Part shown: piece by piece, positions 54,462-64,000 of the stretch | Position numbering within the stretch: position 1 is the first letter of the stretch | Layout: every line of letters begins with the position of its first letter | Assembly (NCBI RefSeq): GCF_009905375.1 | Contig: NC_133650.1 | Span: forward strand, 294,886,270-294,950,269 | Origin: Apium graveolens | Taxonomy: Eukaryota > Streptophyta > Magnoliopsida > Apiales > Apiaceae | Reading direction: 5' to 3' | DNA length: 64,000 nucleotides | Notes under the pieces: model-generated | The model's database searches: none | Told to the model about the DNA's origin: nothing | Seen by the model: only the letters and a program-made list of their open reading frames with translations | Made by a program: the position numbers and the translations under genes

Positions 54462-55795
54462 TGATAGAGTGTATATATATATATATATTATATGATTTTA
54501 TTCTCATATTAATTCTATTTTGCACTGATTTGGATATTTATTTAATAGGTTTTGATGTTTTATTATAGGTTATAAGGAAATTCTAGACTTGGAAGGATTT
54601 GGAGCAAAAAGTCCAATTTTGAAGTGAAAATAGAAGAAAATTCGTAATATTGGACTCCACGGGCTTCAAATACTGTTTGGGCCGTATCTAGAGATCCAGA
54701 AGTCCGTTTTTGACGATCTTACAGTCCATGCGAAGCCCACAGAATTATATTTAATTCAGAGATGGTCTAATAAGGAGAATTCAACTGGAGCAGCCCATAA
54801 ACTGCAATGAACATACAACTACGAATTTTTATTACAGAATCCTATTCGGTTTAGAACTCTCACTTGTAATTTGATTACAATAATAAAACACTTATACTAT
54901 TTAGAAGAAGATCAGATTTTATTATTAGTTTTAGAAATATTATTAGATACGTATTATTGTAGAGGAGGAATAGTTAGAGTTTTATATACAGAGAAGAAAA
55001 CCATGGATTTTGGTTGGGTGACAAGATTGAATGTTACAGGTTTTCTCATCTGATTTTCTTACGTGTTCTTATTAGTTCAATTATGCTTCTTTATTATCTT
55101 AGTTTTTTTACTTGTGTAAATATTAGCGAGTAGTCGTTTATAGGGCATTAAGGGGAAGCCATGTTTGCATTATAATCTTTGCATGATTTTCACAGTGATT
55201 TGATTGATTATACTTAACTCTAATTGATTATGTTTTCATCATTAATTTGTGTAGTCGGCCGATATCTTGAATTAATTCTATGCAATAGGATTAATAGATC
55301 GGGATATTTTACTCACTAGAGGCACACATACGATTAGCAGAATCGAAAGTGAGAGCGGGAGCATCATTGGATTTCTGAGAGCGTTAATGCTTGGGAGAGA
55401 TTAACAGTTGCTCTAATTACCTAACTAATTAAATTACTAGAAGTGATAAATTGTGTAAGATTTCGAGAGTTTTAATGCTCGTGAGAGATTAACATACTTT
55501 AGTTATATGATCACATTTATTGTTGCAGCTTAGAAGCCGATTATTTTGTAAGCATGGTGGACCTGATTGCCCTAGGTTTTTAATTACTTGTTTAAAGTCT
55601 AATTAATTAGTGTTAATTTAGTCATAGTTATTAGTTAGTTAAAATCTTTATAATCGATTTTTCCTTGAAACAATTGATAGTAACTAAATCAAAATTGATA
55701 GAACATGTCTCCTTGTGGATACGACCCACTTGCCACCTTGTACTAGCAATAGACACCGTGCGCTTGCGGTTAGTTAGAATAAAATAAACACATCA
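54462..55795. mobile_element. Solo LTR (1334 bp), probably Ty3/gypsy, with 5-bp target duplication
   Basis: It begins TGATAGAGTG and ends ACACATCA, so the ends pair as TGAT/ATCA, and it is flanked by gcttg on both sides (54457-54461 and 55796-55800). It interrupts the minus-strand retroelement ORF, which continues on either side. The stretch gacaccgtgcgcttgcgg near its right end recalls Athila/Tat LTR regions; this lineage is from memory. Up to 8 bases (tcagcttg) match at the flanks, so an element with an 8-bp duplication cannot be fully excluded. Confidence 0.78.
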
Positions 55796-57780
55796 GCTTG
55801 CTCCATAGTGTGCAAGGTTGATTGATTTGTAGTGGTAGACTGGGTAGGCTCAGGGTCATCTTCTTCCTCTTCTTCTTCTCCAAAATCCAGCTTCCTTTTG
55901 GCTGTTTCCTTTCTCATCCTTTTTCCAATTTTCTGCTTTGGTTCCTCCAGTTTCTCAGTTTCAGTGATAGAAGCAGGCTTCTCAGCTTCAGATTTGGTAG
56001 AAACCTTTTCAGCCTTTTTCTTAGCTTCTAAGGCAGCCTGCCTTTTCTGATTCTTAAGTCTCAACTTTTCTTCTCTTTTGGCTTCTACAAATTATGGATG
56101 TCCAGCCATCACAGAAAATTTTTTTCCATGTCTGTAGACTTTGGCTATCCTCTCCTTTAAAACTGAATCTCTTGGATCTTTGATGTGAGCAATAGAATGA
56201 CCAAGCAGTTTCTTTTCATCTGGCTGAGAAGTTGCATAGACTAGGTCCAAAGAATTCTTGGTAGAATATTTTGAAGAATGTTTCTTGGGCTTCAAGATCA
56301 CATTGGCCTTTGGCTGTCTTCTAGCAGATGTTTGACCTCTCTTCATGTTCCGCAAGCTCATTTCACTGATAGGAATTTGTCTCAATTGTGTGAAGTGTTT
56401 CACATATTTATCTTGCTTTGCAATTGGACCAAAAACCTTTTCAATCTTTTCATCAATTTGCTTCATTTGTTCATTTAGCCTGAGCTCAGCTGCTGTAATA
56501 TTGATCAAGTCAATGCTATCCAGAACTGGTGGCTTACAGAAAGTAATTGCTGGAACAATCACTTTGCTGACTTTAATATGCACATCCTTCTCCCCCTCAC
56601 TACCTTGGATAAGTGCATCTTTCTCCCCCTTACTGACTGGGACAAGTGCATCTTTCTCCCCCTTTTTTATCATCAAGTATAGCAGGGGTTGGAGTTTGAG
56701 CAGCCACCAGTTTTTGAAGAAGAAATCTTTGATGAACCTGGTTGAGATGAATCGGTGATTGAATTTTCCAATGCTGTCAATCTAGTGTTCAAAGAGTCAA
56801 TTTTGCTACTCAAGTCAGACTCCTTCCTGAGCTTTTTTTGAATGTCTTTCATAGTGGACTCTGGAAGTTTACACTCCATTCTTTCATTGGTATCTTTCTT
56901 GACTTGCCCAATGGTGTTCTTGGTTTCATCCACATATTGACTCTGTTTGAGAGATTGAATCTTGTGCAGTTGTAGAGATTCAAGATGGGTTTGGAGAAGA
57001 CTTTTGGTGTTGGCATCTATAGTGGCTTGAAGAGATGTCTGAGTTTGATGGATAAGCTTGAAAATAGTTGATTTAAAATGATGGTCACTGTTGTCTTTTC
57101 TAAACATCTAGTATGGAGTGTTTGTGCTTGAGCTAGGATCTGCATCTCCCCTTAAATCCATGCCATCATCTTCCTCATTGTAAGCACCTCCAAATATGCC
57201 ACTGGAATCTAACTCAAAATCATCACTAACCATAGGTGGAAGAGAGTTGATTGCCTCATTGGCCCTTAGCATAGAAGATGTTGTATGCACCAAGTTTAAT
57301 ATTCTCTCAATAGCCTCATTGCCCTGTTCAGCTAGAATTTGATAAGCTGGAACAAGATGATTAAATGCCTCAGCCTCAAAAGAAACAGAATCTAAAACAA
57401 CTTGATATTCTTGCTGAAATAACTGCTTCTTTTTAGCCTCATTGACATCCCTTAACTCACTAATAATGGGCTCTTCCCATTCTTCATTTATACCTGCATT
57501 TCTCTATTGATCTCTCTTTTGTTGCATCAAGGGCTCCCCTTGGCTTCCCACCCTCACACCCTCACCTTCACCATCTAAGGTGGAACTCCTCTCACTCACT
57601 CTTGCCATGCTGGAAGAAATAGCATGCATTTTGTCACTCATTTCCTCTCCTTTTGCCTGAGAGTAACTCAGTCTCTCACTCAGTTCACTCTCTTCCCTCA
57701 ATCCTAGTAGTGATTGAACTACTACTAAGTCATCTACACTTGTAACATTTGTGAAAATTTCAAGTGGTGTAGTGACATTT

Positions 57781-57893
57781 AACGGATGAGAGACATCCGT
57801 CGAGATAGTAGTTGAGAAATTCAACGGATGATTGTTGTTAAGCACATCTGTCGAGAGACAATCACTAGTCAACGGATGAAGAATATCTGTCGA
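57781..57893. repeat. Cluster of six alternating TCAACGGATGA/CATCCGTCGA motifs inside the ORF
   Basis: aacggatga, catccgtcga, tcaacggatga, catctgtcga, tcaacggatga and tatctgtcga follow each other at 57781-57893, in alternating orientation. On the coding (minus) strand they encode repeats like LSTDILHPL and ISTDVSHPL. The same motif fills part of the LTR of this element. Confidence 0.85.
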
Positions 57894-60800
57894 GAGAGTA
57901 GAAATGATAGAATTTGGAGTTGAAACTACTGTAGAATCTATGGTGATAGATTTGAGATTATGCACAGATTTCTCAGTAGAATCAGAAAGAAATGGCAAGT
58001 GAGCCAACAAATCATCCAAAAGATGATGCTCACTTGCTTGAGATTTTGGCTTCTCCATGAGAGTTAAAGATGGAGAATTAGAAATTGATGTGTGTATCAT
58101 GTCCACATCCAGTGAGTTTGTGGGAGAATTTTATGTTGAGGTGTTTCAATTATAAGAGATTTTGACTGTGACTCCATATTTATTGGAGCCACGTCAATCT
58201 GACTTTGAGAAGGTGCATTAACTGAGTCTTTGACTGCAGTTGGCACTGTGTATGTACCCTTTGTATCCCCAATTATTTTAGATTTCCTCTTTCTAATGTA
58301 AATTTGAGGTTGGTCTATATCCCTAACCCTTTTGGCATGTGCTCTTGGTTGAGAGCTTGTTTTAATAGTCACATCCTTTTAGGAGGATGCTACTAGCAAT
58401 GAGCTTAAATCCTTATTAAGCATTACAGCCTATTGAGAGAATGCAATGTGGCTGGTTTGGGGTTCACTTACCTCACTCTCCTTATTCTTAGGGTTTCTTT
58501 GATTTTCACCCTGTCCCTCACCTTGCTCACCACCCTGCACACTCCCCTCTTGGTGTTTGGTAGATTTTGAAACTAGTTTCTTTTGAGAGGAACTAGAGTG
58601 GGTTTTCTTTGACTTGGATTTATAAATTATTGATTTTGTGGCTTGGTAGACACCTTTTTGGTCACTGCATGTCATAGGCACAGTTGTTTGCAAAGAAATT
58701 TGTGGTTGGGTAGAGATTGGAGCAGAGGAAATTACCTCATTTACCTGTTGTGCCTCCATGATTAGTAAATAGATGAGGGGAATCTCACTGTGGTGATTTT
58801 CCCTGTTTAAATCATCAATAACTCTCTTTTCTTGAACCCACCAATCAAGCTCTTGTTGATTGGGTTCTCAATTGCAAGATCTTCAGAAAAAAATTAGCTA
58901 GCAACATAAAGAATCTAGCATAATATATGTTCATAGACCTTTTCTTAATGTCTTCTAATTTATACCATAATTCTTACATTACTAAAATTAAAATATTTAT
59001 CACTCAAAAGCATGTAAAACATGTTAATAATAGAATAGCTAATAGCATCAAAATTACTAATCTTGCCAGAAAATGCCTTAACAATAGAATCACAGAGAAA
59101 ATGTAATAACCCCAATTTTTGGAATTTTTGAAACACGGATGAATAGTAACTTTTACTGATGATGCTGATTAAGGAAAATTATCAGACCACGCTATATAGG
59201 AGTACTGTTATGGAAATTCTAAGACCGTATTAGTATTCCATAAAGTAAATAAGTGTATGTAAAGATCGTCAGAATCCAAATCCGAACACTTTGATTTTTC
59301 CCGAAAATCCACCAGATACCGAAAGAATTTAGTATAAGGTGACATGATAAAAAAGATTTAAATTCAAGGATTTTTAGAGAGGATCATAAAAGGAATATAA
59401 AATATTGAGAAAGGTTTAGGGGAACCTAAGTAATAAGATCCCAGGTATGATCCCTCAAACGATAAACGAAAACGAAAGTTAAGCGAACCGTATAACAGAT
59501 CAGCGGTCATTAACCAAGTAATTAGAAGCTAATCAAAGAGGTTGGTGAGGATGATGTCATCAAACCAATAAGAAGAGGACAAGCATGGGAAGATGACATA
59601 TGATTGATGACATAAGCATGACCAAAGAGAAGTGTGTTGTTGGTTGATTAAGAACCACACAAAATTCACCATGGTTAAAAGTAATAAATCAAAACAAAAA
59701 CCAAAAACAACCAACCAACAATTCATTTCACCAAAAACACAAAGTTGACTTCATTTCTTCAAAGAAAGCTCTCGGCCATTCTTTTTTTTTTCAAGAAGGA
59801 AAATCCAAAATCCGAGATCCAAGCCTTGTTAATTAGTGAGGTAATTATCTAATACTCCTTATGCATAGATATAGCTATCCTATAAGTTTGAGCTTCAAAT
59901 TCATTCACAATCTCCTCTTAAAAATCATGGAAGAAGAGGGTGAATAGTGTTTTTCAAGAACTTAAATTTTTGTTCTTGAGTTTTTGTTTAGATTAAGTTT
60001 GGATAAGGACTTTCAAGGTGATTCCAAGCTAATTAGTTACTCCCACTCACAAGGAAGGTATAATCTCGTAACCTAGCTTTGTTATTGAATGTTAAGAGCA
60101 TAATATGAGTATTATAGTTCATAAGAGGCTTGATTGTTGTGTATGTAGAGATTAGTTGGTTTTGTGGTGTTTTTGGAGTTGTAAATCTTGGTTATTAGTT
60201 AAAGAACTTAAGAATGGCTTTAGTTCATGTTTGAGATTGATATAAATTGGAAAAACTTGAGGTGTTGGGGCTGTTGTAGTGATGTATGGATGGAATTTGG
60301 TTGTATGGTTGAATTGGGGTTGGTTTGTGGATTGATTTGGAGTAGTATAAAATTTGGTAATCGCGTAAACATAGTCGTCGTAATGCCCAATTTACTTTAG
60401 ACTATTTTTGTTCTTAACATCAGGACCCGTGAACTCACTGTTAGGTTTTGACCATTGCCATGATTAGATAGTTCATGCTACGAGCTTCGTTTTGATATGT
60501 GGTTCGTTTAAATCCGATATACGATTTAGGAGAAACGACCGTTTTAAGTAACGGCGTTTCGCGAACGAACCGTTACCACTCGCCTTACTTTGAAACATAG
60601 GTTAAAGACCTTAAAGGACTAATTGGAGTAAGAAACATTTATTTGAAGTGTATTATGCAGTTGGTAAGGCACTCGCGAAAGAATCTCCTTAAAACCCTTA
60701 ATGGTTAATTTACTAAAAATGGTGGAGCCGAGGGTACTCGAGCGACTTAAGTGAATCGTTAAGCGCAAAAGCGAACGTTAGGGTTCAATTGGTTAAAGTC

Positions 60801-61251
60801 TAGTTTCTTAAGCGACCGTGGTTTAATTCCGGCTTATGTTGTTGTTCATAGGTTACTGGATCCACTCTAAGCTTAAGTCTACCCCGGAGCACTCAGGCAA
60901 GTTATCTACCCGTTATACTGTTGTTGTGATGTATACATATGTATATGCATTATCTTGTGATAGATGCATGATGGTTAATTAGCAAATCTTGCGATATATT
61001 GGAGCATGTGATATGGTATATATGCATGTCTGTTTCGTAATCTTGATATATATCTGTTGATTCAAATGCTTATAGTTGCATAATACCTATGCTAAAGATA
61101 AGCAGTAGTTGCGTATACCCTTAGTATAGGGGACCCAAAGGTGGACATTTTCTAAAATCGGGAGTCGATGTTCCCGAGTATATTATATATATTTATATAT
61201 ATATAGATATAGTCTTCAAAACTATGAATCGAATAAGGTTTATTCGATAAT

Positions 61252-61595
61252 TTTATTTTATTAATGAATATTATTTTGAATATTCATTTGAGGGCTTATG
61301 ACTCCGTTTATTTTATTAATGAATATTATTTTGAATATTCATTCGAGGGCTTATGACTCCGTTTATTTTATTAATGAATATTATTTTGAATATTCATTCG
61401 AGGGCTTATGACTCCGTTTATTTTATTAATGAATATTATTTTGAATATTCATTCGAGGGCTTATGACTCCGTTTATTTTATTAATGAATATTATTTTGAA
61501 TATTCATTCGAGGGCTTATGACTCCGTTTATTTTATTAATGAATATTATTTTTAATATTCATTCGAGGACTTATGACTCCGATTATTTACTAATT
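61252..61595. repeat. 55-bp tandem array, about six copies, inside the solo LTR
   Basis: The unit ttaatgaatattattttgaa... recurs at 61261, 61316, 61371, 61426, 61481 and 61536 with very few changes and fades near 61590. Each unit contains the near-palindrome gaatattattttgaatattc, so single strands could form a row of hairpins. Confidence 0.93.
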
Positions 61596-62092
61596 AATAT
61601 TCTTTATTTTATTAAAGAATAATGTGTCGATAATCAAACTCACTTTTGATTATTCAAATAAAGATATTACTTTCGTATAAGTATATCTTTGGTTATTTAA
61701 TATTCATTTCAAGTATAAGTTTTACAACTTCTACTTCAATTATTTTTATAAAGATTATTCTTTATGGGAATATTATTTAAATAATAATATTCAGATATTT
61801 TCTAATATATTGGGACTGATTTATTTTATTAAATCAGCATCACTCCAAACATTCTTAGAAATGTTTTCGAGTCTTCAAAATGATTTTAAAGGTTAGAGCG
61901 GATCCCAAAACTCATTTTTATATTTAAGATCTTCCTTTAAAAGGGGATTTAAATACTCGCTCAAAACCTGAGGGATCCGGCTATGTGGTGTATTTTATAT
62001 TCGCAACGAGGTTGCTGCTTTGATAAATGAATTGATTACTTACCCAACGTTCGGGAAGTAAGTCCATCTATTGAGTCGGCATAAGCAACATG

Positions 62093-62170
62093 GGCTCAGT
62101 GGGCGTCCATGAAAGTGTAAGTGGCTCAGTGGGAGTCCATCAAATGCGTAAGTGGCTGAGTGGCAGTCCA
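62093..62170. repeat. Short tandem repeat of about 30 bp, three copies
   Basis: ggctcagtgggcgtccat, ggctcagtgggagtccat and ggctgagtggcagtccag follow one another at about 30-base spacing, each joined by a gtaagtgg word. It lies inside the 59102-63366 LTR. Confidence 0.8.
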
Positions 62171-63796
62171 GCATAAGGTTCTATTGTGGTCAGGGTGATG
62201 ACCAGTGGGGAATTCGTCCATCTACTAGTAGAAAAGGTTACTTATTGGTATCTTTGCCTGATCAGCAAGATATCAGGTTTATGCCAAGGTTTTCTCCTTT
62301 CCAAATTCATTGGATATTGCAACTCTGTTTATAATTTTCATAACAAAGGATTTCAAGGAGTGTATGAAATATATATATATATAGGTATATATATATATCG
62401 GGACTTAATGAAGTATCTCGTAACTTCATTATTTATAATGATATTTCAAGGATTGAATCTATTCAAGTCTTATCTTGTAGTCTCATCTATGTGATGAACT
62501 TTTGAAACTGATTATACCTTGAACGGTGGTAGTTCAAGTAGTATTCGGAAAAGACATAAGTATATTGGAGTATCTTGTAACTTCATCTTTTAAACTTATA
62601 TCTAGTAAATGATTATCTTGTGCATGTCAAAGATTTTCAGAAAAACGTTGAGACAAGGTTAGATATATGAGATCACCTTGCAACGATATTTTTATACAGT
62701 TATAAACTGGAACTCTGTGGATGTTATACATGTCAGAGGATTTCAAATATTATGAAAAAAATATATATATATATATGTATATATATATACTGAATATTTT
62801 GCGACTTGGTCGTGTTAAGATATCAGCTTGGTTCATTTCTTCTTGACCAAGACTTTCATGAGTACTATGAGAATGCTCATATATTGTTAATCATTATACA
62901 TATTATTTTGGTGGGCTTGTTGCTCACCCTTGATTTTTTCTTTCATCACACAACAACAGATAGAAAAGATGAACAAGACCAAGCTTCCAATTCGCAAGCG
63001 GTTAGGAAACGTTCCGCAGTTTTCTGGAAGCGTTGTTGCCGCCGTAGCTGAGGTAGGAGCTACCAATATGCTAGGTTTTCAACTATTGATGAACCAGACT
63101 TATGTATAATATGAATTGTAATAATGGCAAGGAATATGTAAATTATTCAGAAACCCTTTTAAGGTGTAACGGTTTATAATTGTGGAATAAAATGACTTGT
63201 GTTATTTTTGGCATTCATCTCTGAGACTATAACTTATGGTGTGTATGTGTGTATATTGTGGGGTCACAGTACTCAGTAGTCGGTTGACTGTTAAGATTAA
63301 GTATTGATAAGGGAAATGGAACTCGTGACAACCCGAATCCCCGACCCCGGATTTGGGGGTGTTACAGAAAACTCCACTCTTTTCTAAGTCCCATTCTCCT
63401 AACCTTAACTAAGTTGGAGGGATTAAGAGAATAACACATAGAAATAAGCATGTTGCTCACATCTGTGTCTGTTTGGGGAACAAGAGTGTTATTTTCACGC
63501 AGTTTAAAGCATGCTTGTAGTGTATCACAGTTAATACAGTGGTCCTTACCTTTGAGAGAGAAGACAATAGTCTTATCTTTTGAGTTGAACACGACAGTAG
63601 TCCAAATCTCCTCAACAACTTCACAATAGATGACCGGAGATTCAAGCATAGCATAACTCATTTTACAGCTTCGAATGAAGTCCATCATTTTGTGATAGTC
63701 CTCAGAAGTAGCAATCTCCTTGTTCACCAATGCTACAAAGTTGTTGTTCTCATATACAAACCCAGTTTGAGACAAGATTTTGACTACTGGTGCCAT

Positions 63797-64000
63797 TACT
63801 GTGATTGAAAGTAGTTGCAGAGAGAGGGTTTTTGCTTTGGAGATGAAGAGAGTTAGTAGAAATTGCTTTGAGAAAGATAAAAGTAAAATAGAAAATGAAA
63901 CGGGGCTTTTATACTTTCTCAGAAATAGACAAGTAAAAATTAAAAAGGAAAATAAGGTACCCAATAAAATTTGCCCAAAATAGCCGTTAAAAAAATAAAA
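63797..64000 (-). other. 5' leader of the minus-strand retroelement, cut by the window edge
   Basis: The minus strand runs from the edge to the ATG at 63796. An in-frame upstream ATG at 63964 would add 56 mostly hydrophobic residues, but the usual family start is MAPV. No LTR end or primer site is visible here. Confidence 0.4.

Larger units (their letters stand above)
59102..63366 (-). mobile_element. Solo LTR, Ty3/gypsy type (4265 bp), with 5-bp target duplication
   Basis: It reads TGTAATAACC at 59102 and GGGTGTTACA at 63366, with gaaaa on both sides (59097-59101 and 63367-63371). On the minus strand it begins TGTAACACCC and shares CCGGGGTC near its start, and agccacttacgca further in, with the plus-strand LTR at 10527. 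No coding sequence is inside. The reading frame of the surrounding ORF joins exactly across it, which fixes both ends. It contains a 55-bp tandem array and a short repeat of ggctcagtgggagtcca. The length is large for an LTR but within the range of some gypsy families. Confidence 0.88.
53640..63796 (-). pseudogene. Uncharacterised retroelement ORF, broken by two solo LTRs
   Basis: Start is ATG 63796 (MAPVVKILSQTGFVYENN). The first 143 codons are open to the solo LTR at 63366; taking out the LTR and one target duplication lets the frame continue from 59096 for about 45 more codons to a stop at 58960. Further pieces follow with stops and shifts: 58430-58759, 58097-58372, 57504-58106, 57108-57293, 56673-57107, 56092-56676, 55774-56064, then beyond the second solo LTR 53996-54424 and 53640-54008. 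The middle is Ser/Thr/Gln-rich, with a repeated STD(V/I)xHPL motif; near 55890-56060 it is basic (GKRMRKETAKRK) then acidic. No zinc knuckle, protease, integrase or polymerase was seen. I believe related proteins of unknown function are common in asterid genomes. It could be an env-like ORF of a SIRE-type copia element or the gag of a non-autonomous element. It ends just before the polypurine tract and LTR. Confidence 0.65.

Noticed and set aside
57781..57893. CRISPR-like array from the repeated tcaacggatga motif
   Set aside because: Repeats are short, alternate in orientation, have uneven spacing and lie inside a plant retroelement ORF.
62375..62790. TA-rich tracts as possible regulatory or origin sequences
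   Set aside because: They are simple (TA)n microsatellites within a solo LTR and show no further structure.

Overview
The window is plant nuclear DNA, from a eudicot: it has intron-rich genes with GT/GC-AG splice sites, plant-type receptor kinases, and nested Ty1/copia, Ty3/gypsy, LINE, Helitron and MITE sequences. An asterid such as an Apiaceae species would fit, but that is only a guess. All calls come from reading the sequence; no database was searched.

Positions 1-15971 are a nested transposon block. A decayed copia element on the minus strand (1-5208, running off the left edge) is cut by a second copia element on the plus strand (5' LTR 5209-5798, gag-pol to 14521). That second element is itself split by a 3.36-kb solo LTR (10527-13881, target duplication ctacc). 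It loses its 3' end at a junction with an antisense LINE fragment (about 14525-15971).

Positions 17014-28739 hold two housekeeping-type genes on the plus strand. The first is an ABC1/UbiB-type atypical kinase related to ADCK2. I infer that its first coding exon is only 8 bases long and is separated from the rest by a 3.3-kb intron filled with a foldback element, a 409-bp Helitron and a 713-bp hAT-type MITE. The second is a TRM5-type tRNA (guanine37-N1) methyltransferase with nine exons, one intron of which uses a GC donor.

Positions 29287-50106 carry a head-to-tail array of G-type lectin S-receptor-like kinases on the minus strand, called A to E here in coordinate order. A, B, C and E have complete reading frames (817, 809, 808 and 828 residues). 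D has two frameshifts and a solo LTR in an intron, so I call it a pseudogene. A to D are close paralogues that share an unusual GC splice donor after the transmembrane exon; C has lost one intron exactly; E is a more distant member. These proteins would sit in the plasma membrane with a lectin/EGF/PAN ectodomain outside and an RD-type kinase inside.

Positions 52110-64000 are a second nested transposon block. A large retroelement on the minus strand has a putative 3' LTR (about 52449-53470) and a long uncharacterised ORF (53640-63796). The ORF is broken by two solo LTRs with perfect 5-bp target duplications (54462-55795 and 59102-63366). An 11-base motif (TCAACGGATGA and its complement) recurs both in the LTR and in the ORF. 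This is the least explained signal in the window.
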